This document shows, one piece after another, positions 21,453 to 32,165 of a stretch of 64,000 nucleotides of DNA (the stretch's first letter is position 1; each line of letters begins with the position of its first letter). The notes below the pieces were generated by a model. That model was given only the letters and a program-made list of their open reading frames with translations. It searched no databases and was not told the origin of the DNA. The stretch covers positions 496,001 to 560,000 of the forward strand of contig JALNQF010000007.1 of assembly GCA_028456385.1 (NCBI GenBank), read 5' to 3'. A program made the position numbers and the translations under genes. Origin of the DNA: Ophiosphaerella korrae. Its lineage: Eukaryota > Ascomycota > Dothideomycetes > Pleosporales > Phaeosphaeriaceae.

Positions 21453-22883
21453 ATGGCGTACCGGTGTACCCTATCCGACAGATATGCTTCATTGCAATCG
21501 CTGCTACAGCCGAGAGAAGATAGTCCAAGCGACTGCCATTCGTCACCACTGTTTGGAGACAACGATGTAAGTACGCAGGACGTAAAGACAACGGCCCCAA
21601 ACAGCAATGGCGCCCCAAGAACTCCAGAAGTCGACAACAGTTACTGGAAGATACAGAGATTGGAGCAAATGCTCACTGCTAGCAAACGCCATAACCGTAA
21701 CGGATCTCAAGCTCAACCAGTTGCAAGGCTTCCCGGTCTAGAGCATCGATCTCCCATTGCATCATCTTCGCCAAATGATCCAAGTGCCCCGAGTCCTGAG
21801 GATGTTACACTCAAACTAGTTTACAAGCGTTTGTCCACGCTGCCATCAAACGCATTTTCTCGCAGCCGCGGTGAATCTTTTACCAACCCGCTACCATACC
21901 CAATGGCCTTTAGTTCGTCGTCACCACTCTCCGTTTCCACACAAGGCGTAGGCGTACCTCAAAATCCAAGGGTTCAAGAAAGCCCTCTGGAGACCACACT
22001 ATTATACTCTCGTTCAGGAACAAGTCACCAGACTGGACATCCGCATCTGCCACAGCCTAAGTCTGGATTCGGCCACCATACTCGCAGCATGACTGATCCC
22101 TTTGTTGACCGAGTAGACAAGGGAAAGAACAAGAACAAGAACAAGAACAAGGCTGTGCACCCTCCACTGAATCTCCCAGATCTACCAAGCTACCTGCTCC
22201 CAACGATTCCACCTTCTCTTTTCCGAGAAGCAGCAGGTTCTTCACCAACCCCCATGCCCACCGCAGCGGAACCTGAAATTGAAATTGAAATTGATACCGC
22301 GCCGCCCCCATTACCCCAAGCTCGCCTGGACCCTCCCACCCCACGTCCGACTGCACACAGGAGTAGTCATGAAACCGAAGCTGAAGCCCGCTTTGCCGCT
22401 CGCCGCGCCACCCGCGAGCAATGGATCCGCACCGAGGCTAGGAAGATCGTAGACCTCTCCCGCGCAGTCGACGAAGCCATGCGAGTTTTCGACAATAACA
22501 AGACGTATGAAAACTTCAACCGATGGCAGCGAACTATTCGGGCTTTTAGCGACGCCACCGATTTGGACAGGGTGCAGGAACAGCGTAGGAGTATGTTTAT
22601 GCCTGAGGTGCTGCGGCCTATGAGGACTACTACTAGTAGTAGTAGTAGTAGTGGACATGTGCGTGGCGGTATGGTGGGTGCGCGGGGAGGGCAGCTGTTG
22701 CGCTACCCGATGGCGTACTGGGAGCGTTTGTGTGCGGAGTATCAGAACTACGTGGATGAGCGGGATTCGGTGGGGAATGATGAGGGTGATGAGGCCGAGG
22801 TCGCGGAGGAGATGGCCACAGTGGACGAGACTTCAGAGAGCCCTGCGGGCCCATCTCGTTCCGCAGGTCAACCTTTGGTGTAG
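21453..22883 (+). CDS. Hypothetical disordered protein
   Basis: A single open frame of 476 residues starting at the ATG at 21453 (MAYRCTLSDRYASLQSLLQP). The open frame extends upstream only through a Pro-rich stretch with no ATG. Residues about 1-330 are Ser/Pro/Asn-rich and probably disordered, with two repeat-encoded patches: a Lys-Asn alternation (from an AAGAAC repeat, about 22120-22150) and an EIEIEID patch. Residues about 350-430 are a charged helical segment (FAARRATREQWIRTEARKIV, then MRVFDNNKTYENFNRWQRTI) that looks like the only ordered region. A poly-Ser run follows, encoded by a TAG/AGT repeat. I do not recognise the family. A GTAAGT at 21567 could be a donor, but no intron is needed to keep the frame open. 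Confidence 0.6.
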   Translation: MAYRCTLSDRYASLQSLLQPREDSPSDCHSSPLFGDNDVSTQDVKTTAPNSNGAPRTPEVDNSYWKIQRLEQMLTASKRHNRNGSQAQPVARLPGLEHRSPIASSSPNDPSAPSPEDVTLKLVYKRLSTLPSNAFSRSRGESFTNPLPYPMAFSSSSPLSVSTQGVGVPQNPRVQESPLETTLLYSRSGTSHQTGHPHLPQPKSGFGHHTRSMTDPFVDRVDKGKNKNKNKNKAVHPPLNLPDLPSYLLPTIPPSLFREAAGSSPTPMPTAAEPEIEIEIDTAPPPLPQARLDPPTPRPTAHRSSHETEAEARFAARRATREQWIRTEARKIVDLSRAVDEAMRVFDNNKTYENFNRWQRTIRAFSDATDLDRVQEQRRSMFMPEVLRPMRTTTSSSSSSGHVRGGMVGARGGQLLRYPMAYWERLCAEYQNYVDERDSVGNDEGDEAEVAEEMATVDETSESPAGPSRSAGQPLV

Positions 22884-23049
22884 AGATTCACGACGTTGAT
22901 GAAGGAGGGTTCGCACCATGAGCTACGAAGGAAGTATCGCTGTTGGATATCAAGAGGGGCCTATCGGGAGGTACCTGGTGTATTCCCGTCATGTGTATTA
23001 ATAGTTTTCTTGCAAATATATATATATATAGGTTAACGCTGAGCTCTAA

Positions 23050-24861
23050 CTATGCCGCGCCAGCCATTTCAATCTTCTTCCCTTTGACACTCTTGTGCTC
23101 TATACCTAGACTAACAACAAACCCAATCGCACTCGTAGCAATCGCCAATATAAACGCCGTAACAATGCTCACGTTGTAACCTTGTAAAATGCCCGGCAAC
23201 AACTCAGCCGGCACGAAATTCCGGAAATTCGTGGCTCCTACCGCCGACACAATCTTGGGGTTAAAGCCGGGCACGTACTTTGGGATTTCCTTGGCGAGCG
23301 TGTTGACAAAAATATTCTGCGCGATACTGATGCTTAGCGCGCCGCCCAGCGAATTGAAGAAGAAGACACAGGCATTCGCTGTTGGCATGTCTTTCTGGCT
23401 CGCAACAACCTGCACTGCAACGAAAGGAATCTGCACGCCAGCTCCTGCGCCTATGCCAGCTAATATTTGGTACCCTATCCACTGGCCCGCTGGACTGTTG
23501 ACCTTTAGGGTGTAAAGCATGCCGGAACCAATGGTAAAAACGGCGCTACCGAACCACATAAATGGAGCATACCAGCCTAGGACAGTGATGAGGCCGCCGA
23601 CTACGATGCTAGAGCAGGTTAAGCTGACGAGGTAGGCGATTGTTCGGATGCCTGACTGTTCGGCAGTTGTTCCTTTGATAGCCTGGAAGTAGAAGGGTAG
23701 GTAGAATAAATGACTAGTAAGTTGTCAGTAAACGAGCCCTTTAGGAATCGCTATCGTATATAAAAAAAAAAAAAAAAAAAAAACACCCACTCACGTGTAC
23801 AACGCCATCGATATCAGCCCAGAAAACACGCAACTGACCAATATAGTCCGTTGTTTGAATACACGAACGGGAATCGTCGCGCGCTCGCCCTGACGCACTT
23901 GGATCCCAATGAAGACGGCGATCATCAAGAAAAAGCCCAACAAGGTACCCCAGACCTTTGAGTTATTCCATTCATACGTGAAGCCGCCCCACTGAAGCGC
24001 CAATAACAACGACACAATCGAGCAAATCAGGAAAACGGCTCCAATCATGTCGATGTGCTTGAGACGTTCCTTGACGGAAATGTGCGAATATTTGCGCTCG
24101 GGGTTCGAGAAGAAGAGGAACACGACGGCGAGCGAGACGCCGCCGAATGGAAGGTTGATCCAGAAGCACCAGCGCCAGGAGAGCCGGTCGGTAAATGCTC
24201 CTCCGAGGATGGGACCGACGACCGAAGCGATGCCGAACATGGACGACAATGCAGCAATGTACATGGCTCTTTTGCGCAGCGGGACAGAAAAGGCGATAAT
24301 GGTCATGCCGCCGCTGTACAGTGCGGCTGCCCCTGCGCCAGCAATGGCTCGTCCGACGATAAACATTGGCGAACTTGTCGCCGCGGCGCAAATAACGGAT
24401 CCTACTTCGAACACAACGAGGGCGGCTAGATAGGTGTACTTTACGTCGAAGTAGGTGTACACTTTGCCAAAGGATGGTTGGAGCGATGTTGTCGTGAGGA
24501 GATAGGAAGAGCCGTACCAGCCAACATCTTCCAAGCTGTTGAAGACCGATGTGATTTTGGGGATAGCAGTGGCGATGATGGTGTTGTCGAGAGCGATCAC
24601 AAAGGTTGTGAGACAAAGGCCAAGTGAGAGAAGTGCAAGTTTGATACCAGTGAGATACTTTGACTCATCCTCAACTTCCTCTACTGGTTGCTCGTCGATT
24701 TTTTCATTACATGTCGAGCCTAGCTGCTCCTCTTCTGTCTTTGGAATTACTGTGCTCTTTTCCGTAGCTTCATCGTGACTACTTGTTGGCTTGTCGACAA
24801 CTTCTGGGTTCTTTTCGCTGCTTTGAGTTTTTGTCTCTGGACCGGGATTATTGACACTCAT
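23050..24861 (-). CDS. DHA2-type MFS drug/toxin transporter, 14 TM
   Basis: A plasma-membrane H+ antiporter of the 14-helix DHA2 class, typical of multidrug or metabolite efflux. Exons 24861-23795 and 23713-23050 are joined by an 82-bp GTGAGT...TAG intron, giving 576 residues. A charged hydrophilic N-terminus (about 1-70, Glu/Lys-rich) precedes TM1. Family motifs present are ALDNTIIATAIPKIT (motif D1), GRAIAGAGAAALYSGG, VGPILGGAFTDRLSWRWCFW followed by INLPFGG (motif C region), and GYQILAGIGAGAGVQIPF in the second half. The intron contains a 22-nt run of A. No polyketide or peptide synthetase lies within the window, so the substrate cannot be inferred from context. Overlapping perfect palindromes lie about 300 bp upstream and may be regulatory. 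Confidence 0.92.
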
Positions 24862-26029
24862 TGTTGCGCCCACCGTATGTAGTCAGCAAGAGCACCACCC
24901 GGGTATATTGCTATACGGTGCAGTGGATAATACCGGAAAACAACCAAAGCTGCTGACGTCGAGGACTAGGGTCTGTCTTACGCGGTGGATCCAACACCGA
25001 CTCGTTATGATGCAAGGAATTGTAGCATGTTCGTGTAGCAAAGGGCTAAGCAAACACATGAAATGGAAAAGCTTCAAAGAAAAACTTGGGACCCCGACAG
25101 AATAGATATCTTATTACTACCGCAAGCCAAGCGCGGGCGTAGCGGTGACCGTATAGAGTACGGTCCCTAGTGTCACTAGGGACGGAACTGTGTTCGAAAG
25201 AGAACCTGGAACCGAGAATTTAATATGAACGATGGCGCGGTTCATGGCGTTCCGAGCCTAAGGGGCCAATCAGTGCGGCACAAGGGTAGGCTTATTCCCT
25301 TGTGGCCTCGGTTCGACCTGCGCTTCGAGATTGTGGCGCTATCGAGGTGTTCTGGAAACCTGACCACTTGTTAGTATGGCCTGGGCAGGAAAGGTAATCT
25401 CACTTGCAGAGTAGATGGATGCATCGATCTTCAGTGGCAAATATTTGATCATTCGATGATGGGCATTGATGGAAACTAAAACTTCCGTGCCCCTCAGTTG
25501 CATGCGAGTAAGCCTCACGCGGTGTTTTGGAACAAGGCCGTTAGGATTCAGAAGCGAGGCCGAAACTCATTTTAGACCAGCGTGTATATATATATTCACG
25601 AAGCAAGACTAGCAATCTTCATGTCGAGGCACACGTATGTGTGAGCGAGTTTGTTGAGTCAGCAAGTCATGGTGTTCTGAAAGCACCGCACATAGAGGTT
25701 ATAAGTCATCATTTTCCCCTTCCAGAAAAACCCTTGTACAAAGGCATTACTGAACCAGTGTGACGGGTCACTCGTGTCCGCGGCAGCTTGAATCATAGAA
25801 ACAGATCACCCCGATCTATCAGCCCTATATCAACGATGAATAGAGAATAACGTGGAGACATCAAATGCAGCCATGTTGAGAGATACCAAATAAAACAGCA
25901 TTTATTTTCAAGTTTTGCAAGACTAAATCTACACTATCGTAGAGCATTCGTCGCCCTTATTTCAGCTACCGTATCACTGAATGAATTGTTAGCAAGGTGC
26001 GTTTTATTCGTCAGCGCTTTCTTTGCAGA
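24862..26029. other. Intergenic region upstream of the MFS gene
   Basis: It holds the MFS promoter and the 3' flank of the small Cys-rich gene. Overlapping inverted repeats at 25147-25183 are the only structured element I see. Confidence 0.6.
25147..25183. promoter_or_regulatory. Two overlapping perfect inverted repeats
   Basis: The first is GACCGTA, 5-nt spacer, TACGGTC (25147-25165). The second is GTCCCTAGTG, 1-nt spacer, CACTAGGGAC (25163-25183). They share bases 25163-25165, so only one hairpin can form at a time. They lie about 290-320 bp upstream of the MFS start codon. A symmetric transcription-factor site or a short transposon footprint would both fit. Confidence 0.5.
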
Positions 26030-26203
26030 TCATACATTTTTTGGACAAAGGTTACATGGCGTCTCGATTTTGATTGATGCTGTTATAGTGCCATCCTGAC
26101 CTCGAGCACACTTCTGTTGGATCATTTGGCCCTTTACACAAAATTCCAGCAGGATCATTTCCGTGTGGCCACATTTGTGCGAGTATGCGTGGTAGAAGCA
26201 CAT
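26030..26203 (-). CDS. Small Cys/His-rich protein (57 aa)
   Basis: A short minus-strand frame starting MCFYHAYSHKCGHTEMILLE and ending CNLCPKNV. It carries six Cys: the MC start, HKCGH, EFC, QQKC and a terminal C-x2-C. From memory, many Dothideomycete genomes encode short proteins with this MC...C-G-H...FC...Q-x-x-C...C-x-x-C layout, probably zinc-binding; function is unknown. The open frame extends 34 codons upstream (to 26305), but that part lacks the pattern, so the inner ATG at 26203 is preferred. No signal peptide is seen, so it is unlikely to be secreted. It stands alone in a gene-poor stretch. Confidence 0.6.
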   Translation of the reverse strand: MCFYHAYSHKCGHTEMILLEFCVKGQMIQQKCARGQDGTITASIKIETPCNLCPKNV

Positions 26204-29200
26204 TGTGAAATACGAGCAGTATTTTCGACGTAGATAGAGCGCTGATATCAGAATTTCCGTCGTTGTTGGTTGTATTGACAGATTCAGTCGTCGTTCTGCA
26301 CACAAAAAGTTTACGGGCTGACTTTCATGTACTTGTAAGTACGGGTCAGAAGTATGCTTTCAAGAATATCTGGGTTTGTACCTGTGAAGCTTTATTGAAC
26401 GATGCCGACACTCCAATCAGAGAATACAAACCTATTCAGGCGAGATTGACTAGAACAAGAGGAAATGTAGTAAAAGATCACATGTATGGTGTATTGTGTC
26501 TCTACTCTTCTCCTGTGACATGACGGGAATTTATATGGCTGTATATGCCGCTTGCTTACTCTGATCTTGACGGGAGCAACCTACAAACCATTCCGGATAT
26601 GTGCTCCCAACATTACAGATAACTGTTAGGGTGGTTGTCAAACATGACTATAGCAGCTATTTCGCAAACTATGACCACAGACAGCCATGATCGTTCCACA
26701 GCTCTTTGCGTGTGGGCTGAGTGATATGACAATTCCCTTTCTCGGAATTATTTCTGATTGAATGATGCACGTTCTTCAAGTTGCATCGGAAAGGTGCCTT
26801 GCATCAACTGTGAAGCAAGTCGTTGAGGTTGTTCATAGTGTGTAATTATGTGTAGTACAATCACATATAATACAGGAGCAGCCCAAGCCTTGATGGAAAC
26901 AATAGTCACACTTGGGATCTTGTCCAACAAAGGAAAGAACATCTATCAGTGCAAAAGCTTGTGATGTTTGCTCGTTTCGGTTGTCTTCTCCTCGTTGGGG
27001 CAATCGCGCCTTGCCGGCTTGCTGTTCGGAAGCCTGCGGTCGGGTCCTTACATGCTTCTAGAAGGGTCGCACGAGCTCATTTAGGTTTGTCTGTTTGCCG
27101 GTTGTCGCTCAGGGTCGACCCCCCCCCCCCAAAAAAAAAAACAAAAAAAAACGGTGCATCCTCGGGCCACGTAAGGAGGTTATCTTACTATCGTTCAACA
27201 AAAAACAGATGTAAGGATGTGGGTTGAGGTATTGGTATGACAAGGACTATCCTTCAGTCTATAATCCGAGCGGTGACGGGCGGTGAGACTTGGCTGGGGC
27301 CAGTCCCGCTCGACAGCCTTCAGCGCCAGTTCAAGCTTGGTTTGAAGGTTTGAAGGCCAAAGCTTCCACGCGGTGAAGGAGCAAAACTGCTAATTTTCAA
27401 GCTACTGCATTGTTATGATGCTGTATGAAATGTTGAGGAGGTTGGTGGTGTGTAGATGATGTTCATGGGATGCTCCGTAGTCCTCCCGTCAAATGCGTTG
27501 GCTGGCATTTTTGAAAATACTGACCAATAGGAGCACACTTACACCGCTAATTCGAATGGATACTATCGATGCAAACTGGCTGCAAGCCCGGCAGAGTAGC
27601 GCATAGGTACACAGTACTTAGATATGACGAAACGGTAGTTGGTGCTGGCTAGTAGTCTGTCTCTAAGCCTATTTGGCCCAAGGTGGACAAATATAGGTGG
27701 GCGGGAGCATTGCCCAGCTGCGTATGAAGGCTGGGGGAGGCAGAAAGCAGCACAACGTCATTCAGCTTGCATCAACCGAGGACCATGATGCGACTAGGGC
27801 CTGTCACTTCGAGGCAGATAGCATGTCAGCTGTAAGTATCCTGGTGGACTCCATCGTGGGGTCAGCGTGCGAGGTTTCGAGTCGCGACAGCTGTAGTCCA
27901 AACAGATATGTAGGGCTGGTGAGGGCTGGCGAGGGCTGGCGAGGGCTGTCGAGGGTCGTCGAGGGCTGTCAAACACGCGCTGGAACATGTGGAGGAGAAG
28001 AATGATGGCGAAGTGGTGGGAGGTTCAGCCGTGAATTGATGCGCTGGCAGCCGGTGGTATTTCATCTGAGACCAGCTTGGTGAGGCACAGCCCTGTAGGT
28101 GCGTGCTGGCAAGCCGCCAAAAACGGTAGCATCGCAGAGGTGGCCTTGTCGATCAAGGTCGAGATGGATGGCAGGCCTTTAGCCTCCAATGCCAGCTGGC
28201 AACGCCCCCGACTGAACGACGGACGGGGAAAAAGGATGCATGAGAGCGGGTGCGGTTTAGCGGAGAACACGTCAACAACCAACAGAGCTCGCGTGTTCTG
28301 CAGATTGACGCAGGAGCTGCACCTGCATTACCAGGAGGCCGGTGCAGATGGAGCGTGGGTTAGTGAGGTAGTTAATAATACTGTACAATGGTCGTCGGCG
28401 TGTGCACTCGCTCGCTCGCCCTGCCAATTCCAATTCTCCATTGCTCGTTGTGGTCGCTCGTTCCCACACCACCTGCCCGCCGCCTCGCGACGCGGAGAGA
28501 GGGCCGGCACGCAGGGTCGAACAAAGGGTACTTGCTCGTGCACCTACGCAGAAATCTGGAGTCGTCGATTGTGTGGCCAAGTTCGCTTCGTCGGGTCTAA
28601 AACAGGCTGCACTGACCCTCCCTTCACCGCCTGGACGTCGCAGCTTTCTAATAACAGCGCCGCATCACCTCGAGCACTGCTGGTCCTCGAAGCTGGACGA
28701 AGTCGCGATGCGCAGAGCGAGGCGCCAGATTCCGACCTTCCAGCCACACTGCACCTCGCAATAATCCATGCCCGACATCTGCTAGTCTGTCGTAAAGAAG
28801 TCTCCGTGTCGCCTCATTAATTGAGCGCTGCCATTGGCTCCGTGGTCATCCCAGTCGTCGAATGAGAGTAGCTAGTCGACTCTGTCCAGCAATACCCTCT
28901 TGCCTTATCCCTTTACAGGTAACTAGACGTCCCCAAGCATTGACACGCACGCCATGCCGACATGTCAACGTTTGGCTTGCAATGCTGACGCACACTTCAT
29001 CAGACATATTCTCCCAATTAGTCCTGGCCTCACTCGCCCATCCATCATACATTACCATTAATTCAGCCCCTTCTCGACACTGCACAACATTTGCATACTG
29101 TACCATCACCACCGTCACCAACATTGCCTAATCCAGGAATTCTCCGAGTGGCGCCTATCACATTGTGGGTCAAGTGTCAATCTCCGGCTGCGGCTCTCAC

Positions 29201-29669
29201 GAGATTCACTATTCACTTGAGGGGGCCAAGCGCACGTCGCCTGTTGAAACCTATCAATTGGCCAGCACCAATTGCTTGCTTTCACCTCCTCATCTCCTTG
29301 CCGGCGTCATCGCAAGACGCCATCGGTCAGCTCGGGCCGGGCTGCACTGTGTCTTGATTTGGAGATACAGCGCAACGGTCCGGGTTGGCGGTTGATAGTA
29401 AGTGAATGCACCTCTGGTCTCCTTTTGTCATGGGGCTCTGCATCTATTTCTAGCTGCACTCTCTGACTGGGCAGGTGTTGCTGCTGATAGCATTTGGGTG
29501 GCCAGCTCGTCAATGCATTTTCACTTGAATGTGTCATTGGTGATTGTGTTTACCTGCTGGGCAGTTGCTCCTTCCCAGCCACGCCCTCCTCCTCCCCCAC
29601 CACCACCACCACCGCCCCTGCTTCACGATCTATAAGCTTACTGGTAATAGCAAGAGGCCTCACAAGAAG
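26204..29669. other. 3.5-kb region without a supportable gene
   Basis: Several open frames exist, the longest 28077-28820 on the + strand, but they lack protein-like composition or motifs. Notable content is a C12/A-rich junction (27119-27150), a tandem 10-mer minisatellite (27911-27970) and a short Pro-coding CACCAC run just upstream of the next gene (about 29590-29620). Confidence 0.5.
27911..27970. repeat. 10-bp minisatellite, six tandem units
   Basis: Six consecutive decamers based on GAGGGCTGGC run without gaps, with one to three substitutions in the first, fourth, fifth and sixth units. Confidence 0.93.
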
Positions 29670-31223
29670 ATGGCCTCTTTGGACTTTGACCAGAAATTCC
29701 TCGGCCGCATAGCCAAGCAGACAGCCGACTCCAACCCCTTCCTTTCAGGTGCTCTCTTTCAAATCTTAGGTCTATCAGTATTACTTGCACGACGGCTTAT
29801 TCGAGCAAGGAAGCTTCGCAAGTTAGACACGAGTCGAGACACGCCATCTCTTGCCGCCTACCAGCACATCCTATGGATGTCTCGCGAGGGGCTGTCTATC
29901 CTAGAGCTCTACGTTCTCCCTTATGCTCAGGACAACCAGCATGGACCCGAATGTAGAGTTCTGAGCGTGAAGCTACGAGCAAGCTTCTACCACATCTTCT
30001 GCTTGTTTCATAACCAACCGCCTGTAACAACAACCAACATGACCTCTACTGATTCTAGGATGCCGGGCGCGCCTCCATTACCGGTATCACCTCGAGGAGC
30101 AAATGGAGGACGCAGAGGAGACCCAGTTGGGCTTTCACCCTCGTCAAAGCGTGCAGGTAAACAGCCGACCCTTCGCGACCCCATCGACTCCATCGTGTCC
30201 GAGACATCTTTCGTCACGAACCCCTATGCACCCGGCGGACCAGTCGCTACGCCATCACCAGGGCCACCAATCAACGCGCCACCCGGCCTAAATCCCATCC
30301 CAATTCCCCAGCCTTCATCCTTCATCCTACCACCTCTGAATTTTGTGCCCCTAGCGAGCGGTTATTTTACAGCAGCTACTCAGTACGCAACGCAATATCT
30401 TCATGGTTCGCATCCCTTGAGATTATCCGTAGCATTAGAGCACAGCGCATTTCTATGGGATTGCGTGCACGATCATGACGGCTCCCGGCGTGTTGCCAGG
30501 CGAGCGATCAAGGATGTATACCGTGCCCAAGAAGCAATGGATGATACCGAATTTGAAGATGCTGCAGAGCTTGTGGGTATCTTGGGCCGTATGATGAAAC
30601 GCAAAAGCTGGGAGGGAACACCACGTGTTGGCATGAGCAGTCCTGAGCCCGTTGCACAGGTCGGAGCTCAGACGGTTGGGGGCAGCCATGGACACGGCGT
30701 TAGCGCTCATATCACAACAGCTCAACGGAGTCCACAAAGCAGCAGACGAGCAGCAGAAGGCCCTCCAATAAACAGTGCTGCTACCCACGGCCAATCTAGA
30801 GGCGGAACACGGAGTCGATCAGCGTCAACTAGCAAGCCTTCCCCCAAACAAAAGGAGGGTGGCAGCCACGAGAACACACCGCGGTCAGACACGCATCGCT
30901 TCCATGGTGGTGGTAGTCAAGAAACGACGCCGCGCGCAAGACATGTTAGTATGGAGAGTGGTGCAAGCACTACACCACGAGCCCCCCCGGGCGTTGCCGG
31001 CCGCTCTCCTGCGACACCGTCTACAGTCCGATCCATACACCACGCATCTGGTAGTGGTGGCTCAGCAAAGGGGACTCCAGTAGTCGGAAACACGACACCT
31101 ATCGCACCTACCGCGGCTGCAACCCTCGCCTCAGACGCCGTTCGACGTTCGCCCAATCTCCGCCGATCGCCACGATCCTCGCCGACGCAAGAGAGCCATT
31201 TCAGACAACAACAACAAAAATGA
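29670..31223 (+). CDS. Divergent 14-3-3-like protein with insertion and long tail
   Basis: A 517-residue single-exon protein whose two blocks align by eye with 14-3-3. Block one (residues about 1-118) contains the ARR of helix C (41-42), a helix pair with ILELYVLPYAQ, and VLSVKLRASFYHIF. Block two (about 230-320) starts ATQYATQYLHGSHPLRLSVA (14-3-3: HPIRLGLALN) and continues through RRAIKDVYRAQEAMDDTEFE. A ~110-residue Pro/Ser-rich insertion (about 119-230) separates them, and a ~200-residue Ser/Thr/Pro-rich tail follows. By my alignment, two of the canonical phosphate-binding residues (Arg127, Tyr128 in human zeta) are His and Ile here, and Lys49 is Leu; only Arg56 is kept. It therefore may dimerise or scaffold without classical phosphopeptide binding. 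A normal fungal 14-3-3 should exist elsewhere in the genome. Confidence 0.72.
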   Translation: MASLDFDQKFLGRIAKQTADSNPFLSGALFQILGLSVLLARRLIRARKLRKLDTSRDTPSLAAYQHILWMSREGLSILELYVLPYAQDNQHGPECRVLSVKLRASFYHIFCLFHNQPPVTTTNMTSTDSRMPGAPPLPVSPRGANGGRRGDPVGLSPSSKRAGKQPTLRDPIDSIVSETSFVTNPYAPGGPVATPSPGPPINAPPGLNPIPIPQPSSFILPPLNFVPLASGYFTAATQYATQYLHGSHPLRLSVALEHSAFLWDCVHDHDGSRRVARRAIKDVYRAQEAMDDTEFEDAAELVGILGRMMKRKSWEGTPRVGMSSPEPVAQVGAQTVGGSHGHGVSAHITTAQRSPQSSRRAAEGPPINSAATHGQSRGGTRSRSASTSKPSPKQKEGGSHENTPRSDTHRFHGGGSQETTPRARHVSMESGASTTPRAPPGVAGRSPATPSTVRSIHHASGSGGSAKGTPVVGNTTPIAPTAAATLASDAVRRSPNLRRSPRSSPTQESHFRQQQQK

Positions 31224-32165
31224 CTCGTGGAGACGGGGCGGGAAAGATCAAGGAAGATGGAAGTACAATGGGCCATACCCGACCAAGAGGCAGAAGTCTT
31301 TCTCCTGCCATCCACACAGCCCTCATCTGTATCATCTACACCTGTCAACTACATCGCGGCCCCACTATGATGTCCTCTTCCATAGGCTACATTATAAGCC
31401 AGTCGCGCATCTCCTCGCCCTGTCGCCGCCGACATACACACGCTAGACACCCCTAATACACACACCCCTCCCAAGCGAACCCATCTTCGCTCTGCCACCC
31501 CATCTGTACCATACCGGCGTTTCCCAACAGAGTACATAAACACCCCCATGGCCCTTTCCCTCTTTCTCATTTGTACCATACCGGAGACGATACCAAAAGC
31601 CTTCCTTACCCCAGGGCGGCTAATTTGCATTAATACCTTATTTGGTCCCTCGACACCAGATCCCGGAGTTATATTTGGATGCCTTTTTGCTTTGGACCTG
31701 CGTTGTTGCCCCTATTTTTGTTTCTTGTCGTTCAAGATACCACTCTGTTGGTCCTCGGGTTTATTTGGTTCGTACGATAGATATTTGGGAACAGGATGAA
31801 TTGCATGATTAGGATCGATGTTACCCTTTTTGGATCTTTGGATTACGTGTGCGACCGCATGCGTGGTGTGGTGCCTAGTGAGGTCAAGTGCTCTGATACT
31901 AGCCCTGTAGCACATTTTGATATCTAAGGTGAGCAGCACTATCATCAGGGCAAACCTGGACTTGCAGCTGTGCACTGCTCAAAATCATAACAGAATCGCT
32001 CACACACACAAAAGCTCAGGTAAGTCTGAATTAACTCCGCAACATGCAAAGTGACTATAATTACCCAAACATGGATATCGTCCGTAACCTAACGCCACCC
32101 ATGCAAACATCTGTGAAGAATATACTCCCCAAAGCGCCACACATGCCCTCCTATTCCACCCCATC
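31224..32165. other. Convergent 3' flanks, no gene seen
   Basis: This 942-bp region lies between the stops of the 14-3-3-like gene and PRP31. Open frames are short and lack motifs. Confidence 0.5.

Noticed and set aside
24047..24433. + strand open frames opposite the MFS transporter
   Set aside because: Shadows of the transporter's coding sequence; the minus strand has a complete DHA2 motif set.
15060..24861. Secondary-metabolite cluster linking the carrier, SDR and MFS genes
   Set aside because: No polyketide synthase, peptide synthetase or terpene synthase is present, and the genes are interleaved with SEN54 and hypothetical genes.
28077..28820. 247-codon + strand open frame
   Set aside because: No recognisable motif, irregular composition, and alternative frames of comparable openness overlap it.
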